Shown here piece by piece: positions 35,513 through 47,883 of a DNA stretch of 64,000 nt. Position numbers and translations under genes: made by a program. The notes under the pieces are model-generated. The model had not been told where the DNA came from, searched no databases, and worked only from the letters and a program-made list of their open reading frames with translations. Source of the stretch: Thermomucor indicae-seudaticae (taxonomy: Eukaryota > Mucoromycota > Mucoromycetes > Mucorales > Lichtheimiaceae). How positions within the stretch are numbered: the stretch's first letter is position 1; the number at the start of each line of letters is the position of its first letter. The stretch is from NCBI GenBank assembly GCA_000787465.1, contig JSYX01000052.1, positions 1 through 64,000 on the forward strand. The letters run 5' to 3'.

Positions 35513-36842
35513 TGTGAAATGGCTGGAAAGGAAAAGAGAAGGTATGCAGCATGAATTCAAGCGGGCTTGATCCGTCTTCTAAATCGCCCCGTTTTGGCAA
35601 TCCCTCAAAACACTTTTTGCCACAACCAAATCCGATTCTTGATTGACTGTATCTTGCTCAAGACGCCATCCGATGAATGCGGGCTCTCTGTCTCACAGAG
35701 TTGCATTCAATATGAACACGTATGAAGCTGAACCGTCAGACCACGTCTAATTTTATCGTAGCATTGCTTTTGATGTGTGATGATTGCCATCTTTTGCTAG
35801 ACTTCATAGACCAGCGGCCAGTGAGTCCATTCTTTTGCTCTGTCTGGCAGATCTGCCGTAGTGATCAGCGTCTCTCTTCTACTTCTAAGCACGTCATATA
35901 CCGGTCAATCAACGCTCGCCCAACAAGGCAACAACAAGAAACAGCAACGTTAACTCTGCAAGAGCCTCTGTTCGAGAAAAAGGATATCGAACCGCGTTCA
36001 CCGCCAGGACGTGCTTCCAAATGTGGACTTTCAAATAGACACATCCAGATACTGTTTAAAGCAAAGACATATATAACCCATCCGAGATCTCGTATCTATC
36101 ATTGATTAACAAAGCGCTCAAGTGATTCTCAAATAATCTACGGTGAACCCATTATGCTAGTGGTATTACGATTCACTTTAGTCGACACGCCTTGATCCAC
36201 TCATTTTCGAGCTGGGATCCCTTTTCAAGTCGCTATTATTTTCTAAACCAACAAGAGCCACACGACAGACACTAACGCCTTGAAGGAACTAAATTATTTC
36301 ACGTTCAGTGATCTTGATAACGCAGTACTTCTAATACAAGTCTTGCAATGTTGAAACCGCATACAGGCATGCATAAGTGCCCACAGAAAGGGAGACCAAT
36401 CGTAACTCAAAGCTCTCCTCTTAGACGTCATTAAGACGATTTAGATACGTAATTCATGCAGATGCGACAGAGTGGAGACTCCGGTCTTCAGTGCTGTCGT
36501 TGTGTCTGCGATGAGATTAATCGCAACAGGACTTGATAACGATCATGTCTCGAGAGGGTAGGATCTGCAGAATAACATTGTAGCAACTACGTGTTATCAG
36601 CATATGCTGCCTGTATGTTCCTTCTCATCGTAAATGATGTTGCAAATGTCACTGGATTCTCTCAATTAAGCGGCTGATCGGCGAGTTCAAACAACTCAAA
36701 CATTTGTTGGCTGCTTTGACCACGCCATTCACGATTGCCTCCTGATTGGTTAACCAATGAAAATTTTTTGTCCTGCGTTTAAAAGCAATGATCCTAGGTC
36801 AGTTGTTGTTCCTTCCTTTTCCCTCGGTCTCTGACTTGAAAG
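35513..36842. promoter_or_regulatory. Divergent intergenic region, CTL (-) and CNBP-like (+)
   Basis: About 1.3 kb between two divergent genes. A 127-codon frame at 35722-36105 has no recognisable feature. CCTTCCTTTTCCCTCGG just before the CNBP-like ATG is a pyrimidine initiator-like tract. No other gene seen. Confidence 0.4.
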
Positions 36843-38202
36843 ATGTCTTTCCGTAATACTCGTGGTGGTTGTTACAAGTGCGGCGAATGCAAGTAGTTTC
36901 TTCTATTTATTGTTTTTTTTTGTCGGGGAGTGTGATCGGGGAGAGATGTAGAGATTTACCTCTACAATTGCGGATCGAGGTGGGGAAAGGGGCAAACTGT
37001 GCAATGCAGGATGTGGGCGAGCAATCACTTGTTTCCGGTTCTTTCGCTTTGACAGACGTGGGCACAAGTGAAGCTTTCTTTTTATTTTATGATCTTGTGC
37101 ATTGATTGCATTGGCTTCGTAAGTGCTACGTTTGTCTTGAAGGATCGTCTAGCAAGTCTGGTTCAGCTCCTGTTTTTCCCACTGTGGAAATAAAGAAATG
37201 GAGAGAGTTGATGAATGTTGATTTTTAATGCTCGCATCTTTGTCTGTTTCTTTTTTTACTTGTTGCGTAAATAGTTGGTCATCAGGCGAAGGATTGCGAT
37301 CGTTCCAACTCGGTGTGGTGAGTTTGCACATTAAAGGAATGTGGTCTGGAAGGTGTTAAGATCTGTCTGTTAGCTACAACTGCAACCAGGAGGGCCACAT
37401 GAGCAAGGATTGGTAAGAGTGACATATCGGCGACCTCCTTGAAGATGTTTGTATTGAATGACTCGCTTGGTGTGTGATAGCACTGAGCCTCGTGCCGAGA
37501 AGCTTTGCTACAAGTGCAACAAGCCTGGACATATGGTAAAGACGTTAGACGAACACGTATGAAAAGGGTGAAGAGAGGACATTAAATGTGGGGTACTTCT
37601 TTACTAGTCTCGCGACTGTCCGGAAGCTGCTGAGGACAGCTACAGCAGCGGTCCTTCGTGCTACAACGTAAGAAATTGTGAGTGATTCGTTATTGTGCCA
37701 TGATCTTAATGCGCCCGTTATGTAGTGTGGCAAGTCTGGTCACATTTCGCGTAACTGCCCTGACAGTGGTAATGGCTTTGGTGGTGGTCGTAACGGCAAC
37801 GGTGGCGGAAAGTCTTGCTACAACTGCGGTGGCGTTGGTCACTTTAGCCGCGAGTAAGTCGCACTTGACGATCAATTGTATTCGCACATGGATTGATGAA
37901 AATACGACGCTATCATAGATGCCCTGCAGGTTCATCTGGTCAGAAGTGCTATAACTGTGGTGTAAGTGTTCTCGAGGAGACACTGTGTCGTTAGCTGATC
38001 GCTTACCTGTTCTCAATGCTTTTAGAACTTTGGCCACATTTCTCGCGACTGCGACCAACCTCAACAGGAAAAGGTCTGCTACAGTTGCCAGCAGCCTGGG
38101 CACCTCGTAAGTTTCTTTGTTCGAAGAACTGTTCATTTTATGTTGCGCCGTTACTTAAAAGCTATTTCTTTTCCCCAGTCCCGTGATTGCCCCGTAGCTT
38201 AA
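36843..38202 (+). CDS. Seven-CCHC zinc-knuckle protein (CNBP/GIS2/Byr3-like)
   Basis: Nine exons: 36843-36888, 37275-37317, 37374-37412, 37481-37535, 37608-37667, 37726-37853, 37919-37961, 38026-38106, 38179-38202. Sum 172 aa in phase. Seven knuckles of the form CxxCxxxxHxxxxC: CYKCGEFGHQAKDC, CYNCNQEGHMSKDC, CYKCNKPGHMSRDC, CYNCGKSGHISRNC, CYNCGGVGHFSREC, CYNCGNFGHISRDC, CYSCQQPGHLSRDC. Between knuckles 4 and 5 is a Gly/Asn/Arg linker like the RGG box of CNBP. These proteins bind single-stranded nucleic acid and polysome mRNA. Most introns cut inside a knuckle. The first intron (386 nt) begins with GC, not GT (T|GCAAGT); any GT donor nearby breaks knuckle 1. Confidence 0.93.
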
Positions 38203-38650
38203 GCTCACTGAAGGCTCCGTCGTACTTGGCATATTTTAAATCAAGGAATAGCTTTTCTTGCGGCGAATGATCATACTATGTTGTATATAATCTGACATGT
38301 TATCTCCTACCAATGCGCATAAAAAGCATGTACGAAGCGAAACGTAAAAGAATAGCAGAGAATGTATGAATGACTGGACTTTGAGTTGCACGTCCTTTGA
38401 AAGCATGGATTTGAATAGATAGATCATGATTTCAGTGACGCCAATGATCACTGTTAAGTTTTTAGTCTGGCTTTAGCAGAAAGCATTGTGCAAGACTGCC
38501 GTTAAGCTCAAAAAAGCCGAGTTGCGAAGTCAGACCCCAGACGTCATCCTCAAAACGCTGTCACCTGCGGTTGCCCGATTGGGGTTGGGCGGAAGCGAAA
38601 GGCCAGGGCTGCTAGAACCGGCCCTTCAAACGAAAACTTTCTCATTCGCA
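38203..38650. other. Intergenic region
   Basis: About 450 bp between two plus-strand genes. It contains the promoter of the ATP synthase epsilon gene. No additional gene seen. Confidence 0.45.
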
Positions 38651-38968
38651 ATGTCTGCTTGGAAGTCGGCTGGTCTTTCGTAAGCATCTCAGTTGCATGT
38701 CCAGCGTCCTTTTTTTGCAATTGCTGATTCCATTACGCGAACTTAGCTACCTGCAATACGCCAACATTTGCGCTCGTGCCCTCCGTAACAGCCTGAAGGA
38801 TGAAGCCCGTGTCGCTGCTGCTCGCCGCAATGAGAACAACTTGAAGTATGCCAAGTGGGAAAACGGCAACCAGAAGGAACTTGTAAGTGTCTTTTGGGTT
38901 CGAATTGTGAGACTGGATAACTGAGAATGGCTCGATTTTATTAGAAACTGGCAAGCAAGAAGAACTAG
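38651..38968 (+). CDS. ATP15: Mitochondrial F1-ATP synthase subunit epsilon
   Basis: Exons 38651-38679, 38747-38882 and 38945-38968 give 62 aa in phase, the family's usual size. The start MSAWKSAGLSYLQYANICARALRNSL is diagnostic for the eukaryotic epsilon subunit (helix-loop-helix that stabilises the central stalk with gamma and delta), followed by KWENGNQKE and the tail KLASKKN. There is no cleaved presequence, as in other members. It lies between the zinc-knuckle gene and CLU1 on the same strand. Confidence 0.93.
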
Positions 38969-39698
38969 GCGTACTTTTGTATGATTATTTTTAAAGACGT
39001 AGAAGCTGCATGTAATTTTTTCCATACAGACCGATAGTGTACGGTACAAACACAACGTTATTAACAAACTTTTGTGCCAAAGTACGCAACTGCAGTCAAT
39101 GTGCCTGTTTCGCGGCAAAGATTGAGAGTAATGGAATGGTGACCCAAGAGAATGGTCCATTTGAAGACGAGTAGTTTTAGCATGAGGCGTTTTAGTCGAC
39201 ATAGAAGAGAATGAGTCATACTCTGAAGTTTAATAATGCATGAGGGAATTTGTCTTACAGTTAGCGAGTTAATATGCTAGTTAACCGTCATATAGCCTAC
39301 GCATTTTAGCCGTAATTGATCATTGAGGGTTGCTGGTCGTATTGGCTTTGGCTACACCAAAAAGTGTCCTAGAGAATACACTCTTAGATGCTCCATCATG
39401 GCGTGCACACCTTGCAGAAGCGAGTCGCGTGGCTTATTGTGGCTTTTAAACTTGGTCTGCCTTGGAGCGGCGCACCATGGGGGCTCTGACCCCGGATTCA
39501 AGCACTGTAAGTATTTATTTACCACGCTTTCCTCCGCTTGAACGAAAAGACCGCGACGACAACAGACAGCGCTGTTCTTTTTCCTTTTCACTTGTTTAAA
39601 GATTCCTCGTAAACCTTGACTTGATACCTTCCTGCGCACCTATCGTTATTTAGTAAGTCAGGCCTTCTACCGCTCACTTAGTGTGAACCAACGAGTTC
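38969..39698. other. Intergenic region before CLU1
   Basis: About 730 bp. Two short frames on opposite strands at 39323-39639 shadow each other and show no protein character. Should hold the CLU1 promoter. Confidence 0.4.
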
Positions 39699-42600
39699 AT
39701 GACCGACCTGTGCCTAGTAGTCATGGTCGACCAAGTCGAACAATCGGAACAGCAGGCCCAAGTCAATGTCGCCGAGCCAACGCCTGCTCAGGACCAAGGC
39801 GCTGAGCAAGCCGCGGCGGCAGAAGGTATGCCATAACCGGGGGCTCTAGCGAGACCTTTTGCTCCAAGTTCTATACCAACCTCACGAGTTAGTGGTCGCC
39901 GAGGAGACCTATGAACTAACCATTAAGCTACCGAGCAAGCCCGGTGAATTGAAGATTATTGTAATTATTCAGAGGTTTATATATACTGCGTCTATCGCCC
40001 CCTTTAATGCTGAAGTTTTCAACAGGCAAGCCCTCGAGAAGCGATCCAGGACATAAAGCAATCGATCATGGAATCTCCAGAGACCTGCGCACATTCATGC
40101 TTCTATCTCGCTCTCAATGGCCAAAGATTGAACGATTTCTTGGAGTTGGGTGAGATCGAGGGTATCACGACCGAGACGGTACTCGAATTAGTAGAGGGTT
40201 CGTAAAAACAGCATTCACTGGAAGGGGTCACAGTGCATTAAGACGCCAGATCTATAGATACGTATACTGAACGAGACGTTCGTCTACACGTGAATCGTCT
40301 GCGGGACCTGTTGGGTGGCCCTTACAAGTCGGATCCGTTGTCAGTAGGCATTGATCCCGGTCTTTCCTTTTTGACAGCTGTGACGGGCGAAATCGGTTAG
40401 TGGCACGGATGGGGGGCAAAGAATGGAGGGAAGTTGATTGATATTATTATCTATCTAGACGAAGAGATTGTGCCTGAAAGCGAAAGAAAGGTCGAGGATT
40501 TGTTCTCTGATGCACCTGTTCCAAAGCACGCTTTTACGGATGTTGACGTGAACGCTCGGGCCAAGCTATCCGATTTTGTGCCGCCTGATTTTCAGCGCTC
40601 TGCGCCACAATGTCTTCGTTCGCTGTCGTTGTCTGGTTGGAATCCAGTACCGCATCAACGTCGCTTGAAGGGTGATTTACTCTACCTGACCGTCAAGACT
40701 TTGGAGAACGATACGTTCCATATCACTGCCTCCACCCGAGGCTTCTTTGTCAACAATATGACCGACACCAAATTCGATCCGACTCCCAAGATTGGTCTGC
40801 GCAAGCTCGAAGCGCATTCGCTTATCACGTTGCTGCAGGACCTTTCACCTCAATTTGCTGCGAACTTCGCAAAGCTGCAGGACTTTATCACCCGCCATAA
40901 CATGCTGGAGATTCTTCCCGTCAACACGTATTTCCCAGCGCATCCTTGGGCCGTCCAGGAGCCCAAGCATGTATTCGACCCCTCGCGTCCAGCCGAACCT
41001 CTTCTTTTGTATGGTGCAGATGCCGCGGAGTCGATGCGCGACTGGAACGACGAGTTACAATCGCACCGTGAGCTTCCAAAGACGAACCTGCAGGAGCGAG
41101 TACTGCGCGAACGTCTCATCAACAAAGTGCAAGCTGAGTTCACAGAAGCGGCTGTGCGCGGCGCGATGGCTGTGGTAAACGGATCGGTGACGCCTCTGAA
41201 CCCTACGGAACCAGAAGAATCGCACATGTACATGTACAACAATATCTTTTTCAGCAAGGGAAATGACGGCCGAGGCACCTTTGATGCTTTGGGCGGCGAC
41301 GAAGCCGCACATGTGGCTACAGGCAAAGATTTGGAAGGTGTCAGACTCCTTAACAGCATTGACGCAGAGGGTCTTTACACGCTTGCGAGTGTCATTGTTG
41401 ACTATAAGGGCGAGCGCGTTGTTGCGCAGAGCATTGTCCCTGGCATTTTCCGCCGTCAGGACGAGAACTCCATTGTCTACGGCTCTGTCGACAATGGCGT
41501 GCAGATTTCAGCTGATCCCAAGTTCCACGAAACCATTGGCCGCGAGATTGCAAAGTCCTTGCACTTAGCTGAGCACACTTTGCTGGATAGCAATGACCAA
41601 GAAGTGAAGCTGTACACATCTTTGGAAACCAAGGGCTTGCAGGGTGCAGATGGTCGCCGATACATGCTGGACCTTTATCGTCTTAACCCTGTGGACATTG
41701 TATTCCAAGAGAATGAATGCGTTGAGAAGAATGGTGTTCCAGCCTATCCACACAAGATGACCCTGTTGCGACCGGAACTGATGAGTCTGTACTGGGAGCA
41801 TAGATTCAGAGAGTGGGTCAAGGAAAAAACGGAGGAGATCAAGAAGCAACGGGAAGAGGAAAAGAAGTCGACGGACGAAGGACAGCCCGAAAAGTCAAGC
41901 GAGGAAGAAAAGAAGGGAGAAAAAGAACAAGAAGAAGAAGAAGAAGAAATCAAGATTGATGTCAGTGAATTCAAGTTGACCTTCAACCCTGACGTATTCA
42001 CATCCGCCAAGCATGCTGGTGGAGCGGACTCTGAGACGATCAAGCAGCAAGAGGAAGCAGTTCGTGGCGCTTCCAAGTTTCTGAATGAGGATATTATTCC
42101 CAGCCTGGTTCTTGATTTCGCCTCTTATGCTATCTCTCCGCTGGACGGTGATGCCTTGACAAAAGCCATGCATCGTCGTGGTATTAATATGCGCTATCTT
42201 GGCAAGATTGCCCAACTTGTGTCGATCAGCGAAGACAAGCGTATCGCTCATATTCGTTCATTGGCCATCCAGGAGATGGTTGTCCGTGCGTCCAAACACT
42301 TGCTGCGCAAGTTTCTCTCCAGCTGCTCTCTCCAAGAAGCGAGTGCCTGTATTTCGCACTTCCTCAACTGCCTTCTCGGTACTGGCCTGAACGAGCATCC
42401 GAAACCTGTCTTGTCAGAGGGTAAAAACCGGAACAGCGTGGAGTGGGCTAGGCTGACACCAGAGTCATTGCAAAACATCCTTCGGAAGCGTGTCCTGGAG
42501 AAATTCCGGTTCAAGTTGGATGATGATTTTATCAAGCAACTCAAGCCTCTGCCTACCTTGCGCGAGATTTGCCTTCGGGTTGGTATCCAGTTGGCTGCGA

Positions 42601-44021
42601 TTGACTACCGGTTCCATGCCTACACCGAAGAAGAAAAGGCCGCAATGGAAGCAGATAAGAAAGCAATGCTGAACTATACTTCCCGCCAAAAGCAGCAGCT
42701 GAAAGGACACAAAAAGGGCAAAAAGCAGACCAGCAAAGAGAGTCAGACACCACCTGCTGTTCGGGAGTGGCGCCTAACCACGTTTATACCCGAGGATATT
42801 CAGAACGTGATGCCCACTGTCAAGCAAGCGTCAACTAGAGTAAGATAGAGGTTTCTTTTTGATGCGTAACCGAACTGACGAAAGTTTTGACGTGGGATTC
42901 CTTGACAGAGTCTGTTTGCGGAAGAAACGTTTGAGGCTGGCAAGATGAGCTTAGCTCAAGGTCACCGACAGTTGGGTCTGGAACTCTTGCTAGAGTCCCT
43001 TACCCTGCACGAGCAGACCTACGGATTCCTGCATCCCGAGACTAGCAAGTGTTATGCCACGTTGGCCATGATTTATCATCACAGCGATGACCGTGAAGCT
43101 GCTCTTGATCTTCAGCGAAAGGCGGTTATTGCTTCCGAGAGAACAAACGGTGTAGATCACCCAGAAACTGTACATCATTATGTACGTATCATGCCGAATA
43201 ATGTTACCGATACGACTGACTGACTGACTGACTGATTGCTTCTCACAAACTTAGCTGAACCTTGGTCTGTTTGAGCATGCTGCAGGACGTACGAAACTGG
43301 CTCTTCGTTATATTAAGCATGCATTATACTATTGGGACCTTGTGTTTGGCCCGGGACATCCTGATTCCGCAACGGCCGATAATAATGCGGGTGTTATGCT
43401 CCAGTCTTTGCGCGATTATCCAACAAGCACTAAATTCTTTGAACGGGCGTGCGCAACACAGGAAGAGATTCTTGGCAAAGATCATGTACTTACTGCCACT
43501 GGATACCATGTGCTTGCCAAAGCGTACACTCTACAAGGCGATTTCGCAAAGGCTTTGAATGCTGAACGTGTTGCGTTTGGTGTCTTTGAAAAGAAGGTTC
43601 GTTTGTCTGATTCGATATATAGAAATGGGATATTCATCAAAACGCCCCGTGAAACACTTAGCTTGGCGCCGAAGACCCGCGGACAAAGGAAAGTGACATG
43701 TGGCTCAAAGAATTGACTTCTAACGCCTTGATATCGGTAAGTCTATCCAACGCGAAAAGCATCATTCTTTTTTTTCTAAGTAACTGGGCTGTACAGGCGC
43801 AACGTGCGCGTATGGCCGAGCAGCAGAAGCAGCAAGTGCGGGTAGCGGGTCAGACCATACCGACAAAGCCAATGACGAACGGTACGAACGGTCACGTTAA
43901 ACCTCGGCAACATCTTGGTGAAATGCCGATTGACCAAGTGATGAAATACATTAACGGGACTTCATCGCGAAGTTCACCGAAAAAAGGAAAAAAGAAATCC
44001 AGTCAAAACAAGCATCATTAG
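39699..44021 (+). CDS. CLU1: Clustered mitochondria protein CLU1/TIF31 (CluA)
   Basis: Nine exons: 39699-39825, 39869-39960, 40026-40197, 40258-40395, 40459-42839, 42909-43181, 43255-43596, 43662-43736, 43797-44021. Sum 1274 aa in phase, the normal length. A short acidic Gln/Ala-rich leader is followed by a ubiquitin-like N-domain (YELTIKLPSKPGEL), the GSKIP/CLU region and the CLU domain (NNIFFSKGNDGRG, TLASVIVDYKGERVVAQSIVPGIF, LYRLNPVDI), an acidic Lys/Glu coiled segment at about 41890-41960, an eIF3-p135-type region, and C-terminal TPR repeats (FLHPETSKCYATLAMIYH, FGPGHPDSATADNNAGVMLQ, LGAEDPRTKESDMW). CLU1 binds mRNAs for mitochondrial proteins and controls mitochondrial distribution. A second ATG at 39723 is in frame and could be the start. 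Confidence 0.95.
43212..43235. repeat. GACT microsatellite in a CLU1 intron
   Basis: Five tandem TGAC/GACT units (ACGACTGACTGACTGACTGACTGATT) in the intron between exons 6 and 7 of CLU1. It does not touch the splice signals. Confidence 0.8.
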
Positions 44022-45335
44022 AAGAATTCAAGCAAAAAACACTCTGCTTTCACTGTAGATCAATTGTAAAAGGAACAAAAAGCAACACACATGTACAAAT
44101 GGAAAAGTAGTTTCTTTTGTTTAAATGAAAAGAGTTTCTATAGAATTTGATTCAAGGATATGATGTCAAGAACGTTTTTAACTTTGCATATTTTGGAGGA
44201 TATAAATTTCCACAATTGCAAGTTTGGTTTCTTACAAAAGTCCCCTTTGCAGGCACGCGGCGATACGATATCGTCAGTTTCTCGAGAGTAAAGTTAACCA
44301 AGCATCTCTGCTGACTGATTTCGGTCTTTGTCCTCAAGAAACGATATCACTGCAGTAGAATAAAAGCAGGACCTTTTGTACAACGATCGTAAATAGTCTT
44401 TTGTATATTGTATATTGCGATCTACACTGGCAAAGTGAGCAGTAAAAAGGGGTAATCCAAGGATTCGAATTTTTTTGACACTTAATTTTTCCTCAGTTGA
44501 CCCCTGCTTTGATTTCTGCTACCCCTGAATGCCCAAAAAATGTAACCTCAGATGTTGTTAAGCTCAGTCTAATGGAATGAAATTATATCAAAATCGTTTT
44601 CGCTTGTAAGTTATGTTCTTGCCCATTAGAAAAATATCGTTTATGCGTCTTGAATTCTTTAGGCTAGTTGGAAAGACACTTTCAGCACGAAGTATTGCTA
44701 CATGAAAAAGAAAAGTTAATCGTGTACGTATTTACAAGAATTTATATACCTCTTTGCCCTCAAATCGCTATCCTCATCACCCGATATGTGACTCACTATC
44801 GCGCGTTTTACGTTATTTTCGTAATCCGTCTTCCTTGCGCCATATATAACATGGCATACACGAGCAGTTGTTGATATACCGAGCATAGCTGGTAAATTTC
44901 TTCTAAGCAATCGGTGTGAATGAAGACCAGTTTGAATAAAAACTCTGTAAAGCGGGTAAATCTGTGAGAAGTAAGTGTTAAAGTGAATCATCGGGTATGA
45001 AGATGATATATGTTGTAGTTTTCTGGAGAAAAAGTGAAAAGTAGTAATTTGCTGCCGCAGTTATACATCCTTTTGTCTGATGGCAACGAAGAGAGTCCAT
45101 TTCCTTACATAATGTTGCATTCTAAACAATGTTCATGATGCGGTCTACATAACTTCTACGCTGGACCTGTGAACACACTGCATGGGAGCATTAGATGATA
45201 TCCCGATCCGTGGGTCAGACTCTACGCATTCAGAATACAATAAGAGGGAATGGGAAATTGTACATACTACCGATATCATACATAGTAGAGAGAAGATTGT
45301 AGGAGGGGGTATAAACAATATATAAAGAGAATGGG
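44022..45335. other. AT-rich spacer between convergent genes
   Basis: About 1.3 kb between the 3' ends of CLU1 (+) and the SEL1-repeat gene (-). Strongly AT-rich. I see no gene or clear repeat; small frames at 44668-44991 overlap on both strands and are probably noise. Confidence 0.45.
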
Positions 45336-47883
45336 TTACATGAGAACACAATGGTTTGAAGGACGACGCAGACCCGTTTCTTCATGCTGTTGGCGAGTCA
45401 CAGAGTTGGTTTTCCGTAGACGTTCTATGGCACCTGCGTGACCTCTCGCAGCAGCCTTGCGGAAATATTCTTGTGCCTTTGAATAATCTCGTAGGACGCC
45501 AATGCCCGCTTCGTAGTACCATCTTTTTTGGGGTAACAGTAAATAATATCAGTGGCCCTCTTCTTTGTGATCTTTCCCTCTCTTTACCATTATTGATACT
45601 ATACCCTAACAAGAACATGGCTTCATCCAACCCAAGATTAGCTGCTTTTTGGCACCAGCTGAAAGCAGCGTCCTCATTCCGAGCGGTTGCGGCCAGCCAT
45701 CCAGAAACATCGCGTACCAGCCGTTCCTGCTCTTGTACCGTGTCTCCAGGGCCGTGGCAGCCCCGATTATAAAGTCGACTTAATCCCAGCATCGCCAGCG
45801 GCTCGTTATGTTGGCATGAAGCTACGTCATAATACCCAAAACTTTTGGCAAGGTGCACTGGAGTCCCGTAAAGGCCATGTTCATAAATGTAGCCAATACG
45901 CGTCATGGCTTCCGGATGACCTAGCTGCGCGGCATGCTCAAGGTATCGGACACCGGTCATCTCGCCTCCATAACGATAAATAACCTCGCTACGCTAATTA
46001 TCAATTTTTTGGCCACCGTTCCAACGTTCTTTCTACAGTACCTTGGAATATCTGCTTGCGGATAGGTGTTTGTCAATACAAGGCCAAAGAGAAAAGGTGG
46101 CTCGGGAAATGCCTCGGTAGCGCGATCTGCTGCCTGGTGTAAGAGATCCAACGCCATGGACATATTTTGTCTTTGACCCAATTCGCCATGGAGATGTACC
46201 TTTGCTATCCGCTACAGGGACGATATATCAATATATTCGAACCGTCGTACAAGTCTTTGCCCTCCCCTTCACTGTGCCCAGACACACCTCTCGCTCTCTT
46301 TTTCTCTCTCTCTTTAAATGCATATAGATTTTTCAACCTACAAATATAGCTTCGACAACGCCTTTCTCTGCCGCGCCCTTGTACTGTTCATAGGCTTGTT
46401 CTTTCTCACCCGTTTCCTCCAAAGCCTTGCCGACGGCATACATAGCTTCAGGGATCTGAGCGGAAGCAGCAATCTTGTACAACTTGAACGCTTTGCTTGT
46501 GCTCTTTTTGAACCCGTACATCCCATGCTCGATCCACTTTGCCTGCAGATATGCAGCACCTCCGACCTGCTTTTTTGACAACAATTTGATCCAACGCACG
46601 CCCTCATCCTCCAACATTTTCTTTCTCCGGCGACTGGCGTCGCTTAGAACTCGTGTGCCAGTTGATGCAGCAGGCGCAGAAACTTGAGTGTCAAGGGACG
46701 CGCGTGGCGGCAATGCGTGCCCGTCAGTGGACATGGGCCGCCGTTCACCATAGAGGTTGGCGATTTCCAAAAGATACTTTGCATAACTCAATTGAACCAG
46801 AGGATCCTTTGTCTTTTCCGCCATATCGCGATACATCTTGATGGCATCCGGGTTGTTGGTCAGACTGTAAGACGCTTTGGTGTACTTTGACTGATGGTTC
46901 GGGCTCAGCATAGCGGCCATGTTGGTCGATGTCTTGACAATAGGACCGGGCGATCCAGGAGACGGTGTGGGAGTCATCATCCATCGCGTTGTTACCACGG
47001 AGCTTGCACTACTACTTGGGACTGGCATTGGCATCCGTAAAGGTGGCATGCTTTCTATCTTCTCCGAGTCGGTGGGCTGGCGTACCCAAAAGCTACTACT
47101 GCGAGAAATGTCCATGCTAGCTGCACGCGACCGATCCGGGGCTGGGGACGGTAGCCCTGAACCGGCGCTATTGCTGCTGGTGGTAGTGGGAGATGCGGGA
47201 CCGAGCACGACCCGTGGCGTAGATGCAGGTGGTGGTGACTTGGGCTGATGGGGTGGCGAATATTCGTCGTCTGCAATAATCTTTGACTGCCTCCTGACCA
47301 CCTCTGCTGTGTTGCTAATGCTATTCAGCCTTCCAGCCACTTTCCATCCGCGAACGGACCAATGACCATCCTCTGTAGCGCTATTAACGTTCTTGTTTAT
47401 GGATGGTGAAGAGTCTGTAGACGGTGGTGTCGATAAAACATGTAGAGGTCGTGACACATCCTTATCCCCCGCTTGTGTTTCAGGCTCTTTAGCAGTGCTG
47501 TCATCCGCTGTATCTTCCTTTAGGCTCAATGGCTCTAGTTCCTCTTCGTCACTTGACGGATCCGGATTGGCTACGCAAAGCTCCCACCGGCCGTTTGGCG
47601 GGGTCTCTGTGGAAGAGGTGTCAGCCAGCGATATGTTACTGGAGTTGGTGGGTGGTGGCTCGGAGCTTTTAGCAGCCTGCGGTACGTCGTTGTTCTCTAC
47701 TTGAAGTTTCTCACCGCCTGACGATGTCGAAGAGAAACCTGAGACGAGCTTTTTCGGGAAACGTGAACTGTCCTTCTTGAAAGTTGAACGTGATGGCAAC
47801 AAAAAGGAGAGCGACTTTCGAGGTTTGGAAACACTGGGGTTAGTCCTGGAGTTCTCAAACGCCGTTGGAGCTCTCGATAGCAT
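45336..47883 (-). CDS. SEL1-repeat protein, SKT5/CHS4-like chitin synthase activator
   Basis: Exons 47883-46342, 46211-46042, 45988-45605 and 45522-45336 sum to 760 aa in phase. The N-terminal 330 aa are Ser/Pro-rich and probably disordered. From about residue 340 come SEL1/TPR-like repeats: SYAKYLLEIANLYG, AAYLQAKWIEHGMYGFKKS, AFKLYKIAAS, PEAMYAVGKALEETG, EAMTRIGYIYEHGLYG, AMLGLSRLYNRG, EAMFLLGWYYEAGIGVLRDY. This layout (disordered head, tail of SEL1 repeats) is that of SKT5/CHS4, which activates and anchors chitin synthase III. No C-terminal CaaX prenylation box: the protein ends HCVLM, where CVLM would be CaaX-like (Cys, two aliphatics, Met), so farnesylation is actually possible, as in yeast Chs4. 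A start at 47883 is the first ATG in frame. Confidence 0.85.

Noticed and set aside
40850..41359. Minus-strand frame of 169 codons inside CLU1
   Set aside because: It is antisense to a highly conserved exon of CLU1 and has no domain or splice partners.
44400..44560. Possible inverted repeat with GGGGT / ACCCC words
   Set aside because: Arms do not match over more than a few bases and no target duplication is seen.
46475..47248. Plus-strand frames inside the SEL1-repeat gene
   Set aside because: They mirror the codon pattern of the real gene on the other strand and are not protein-like.
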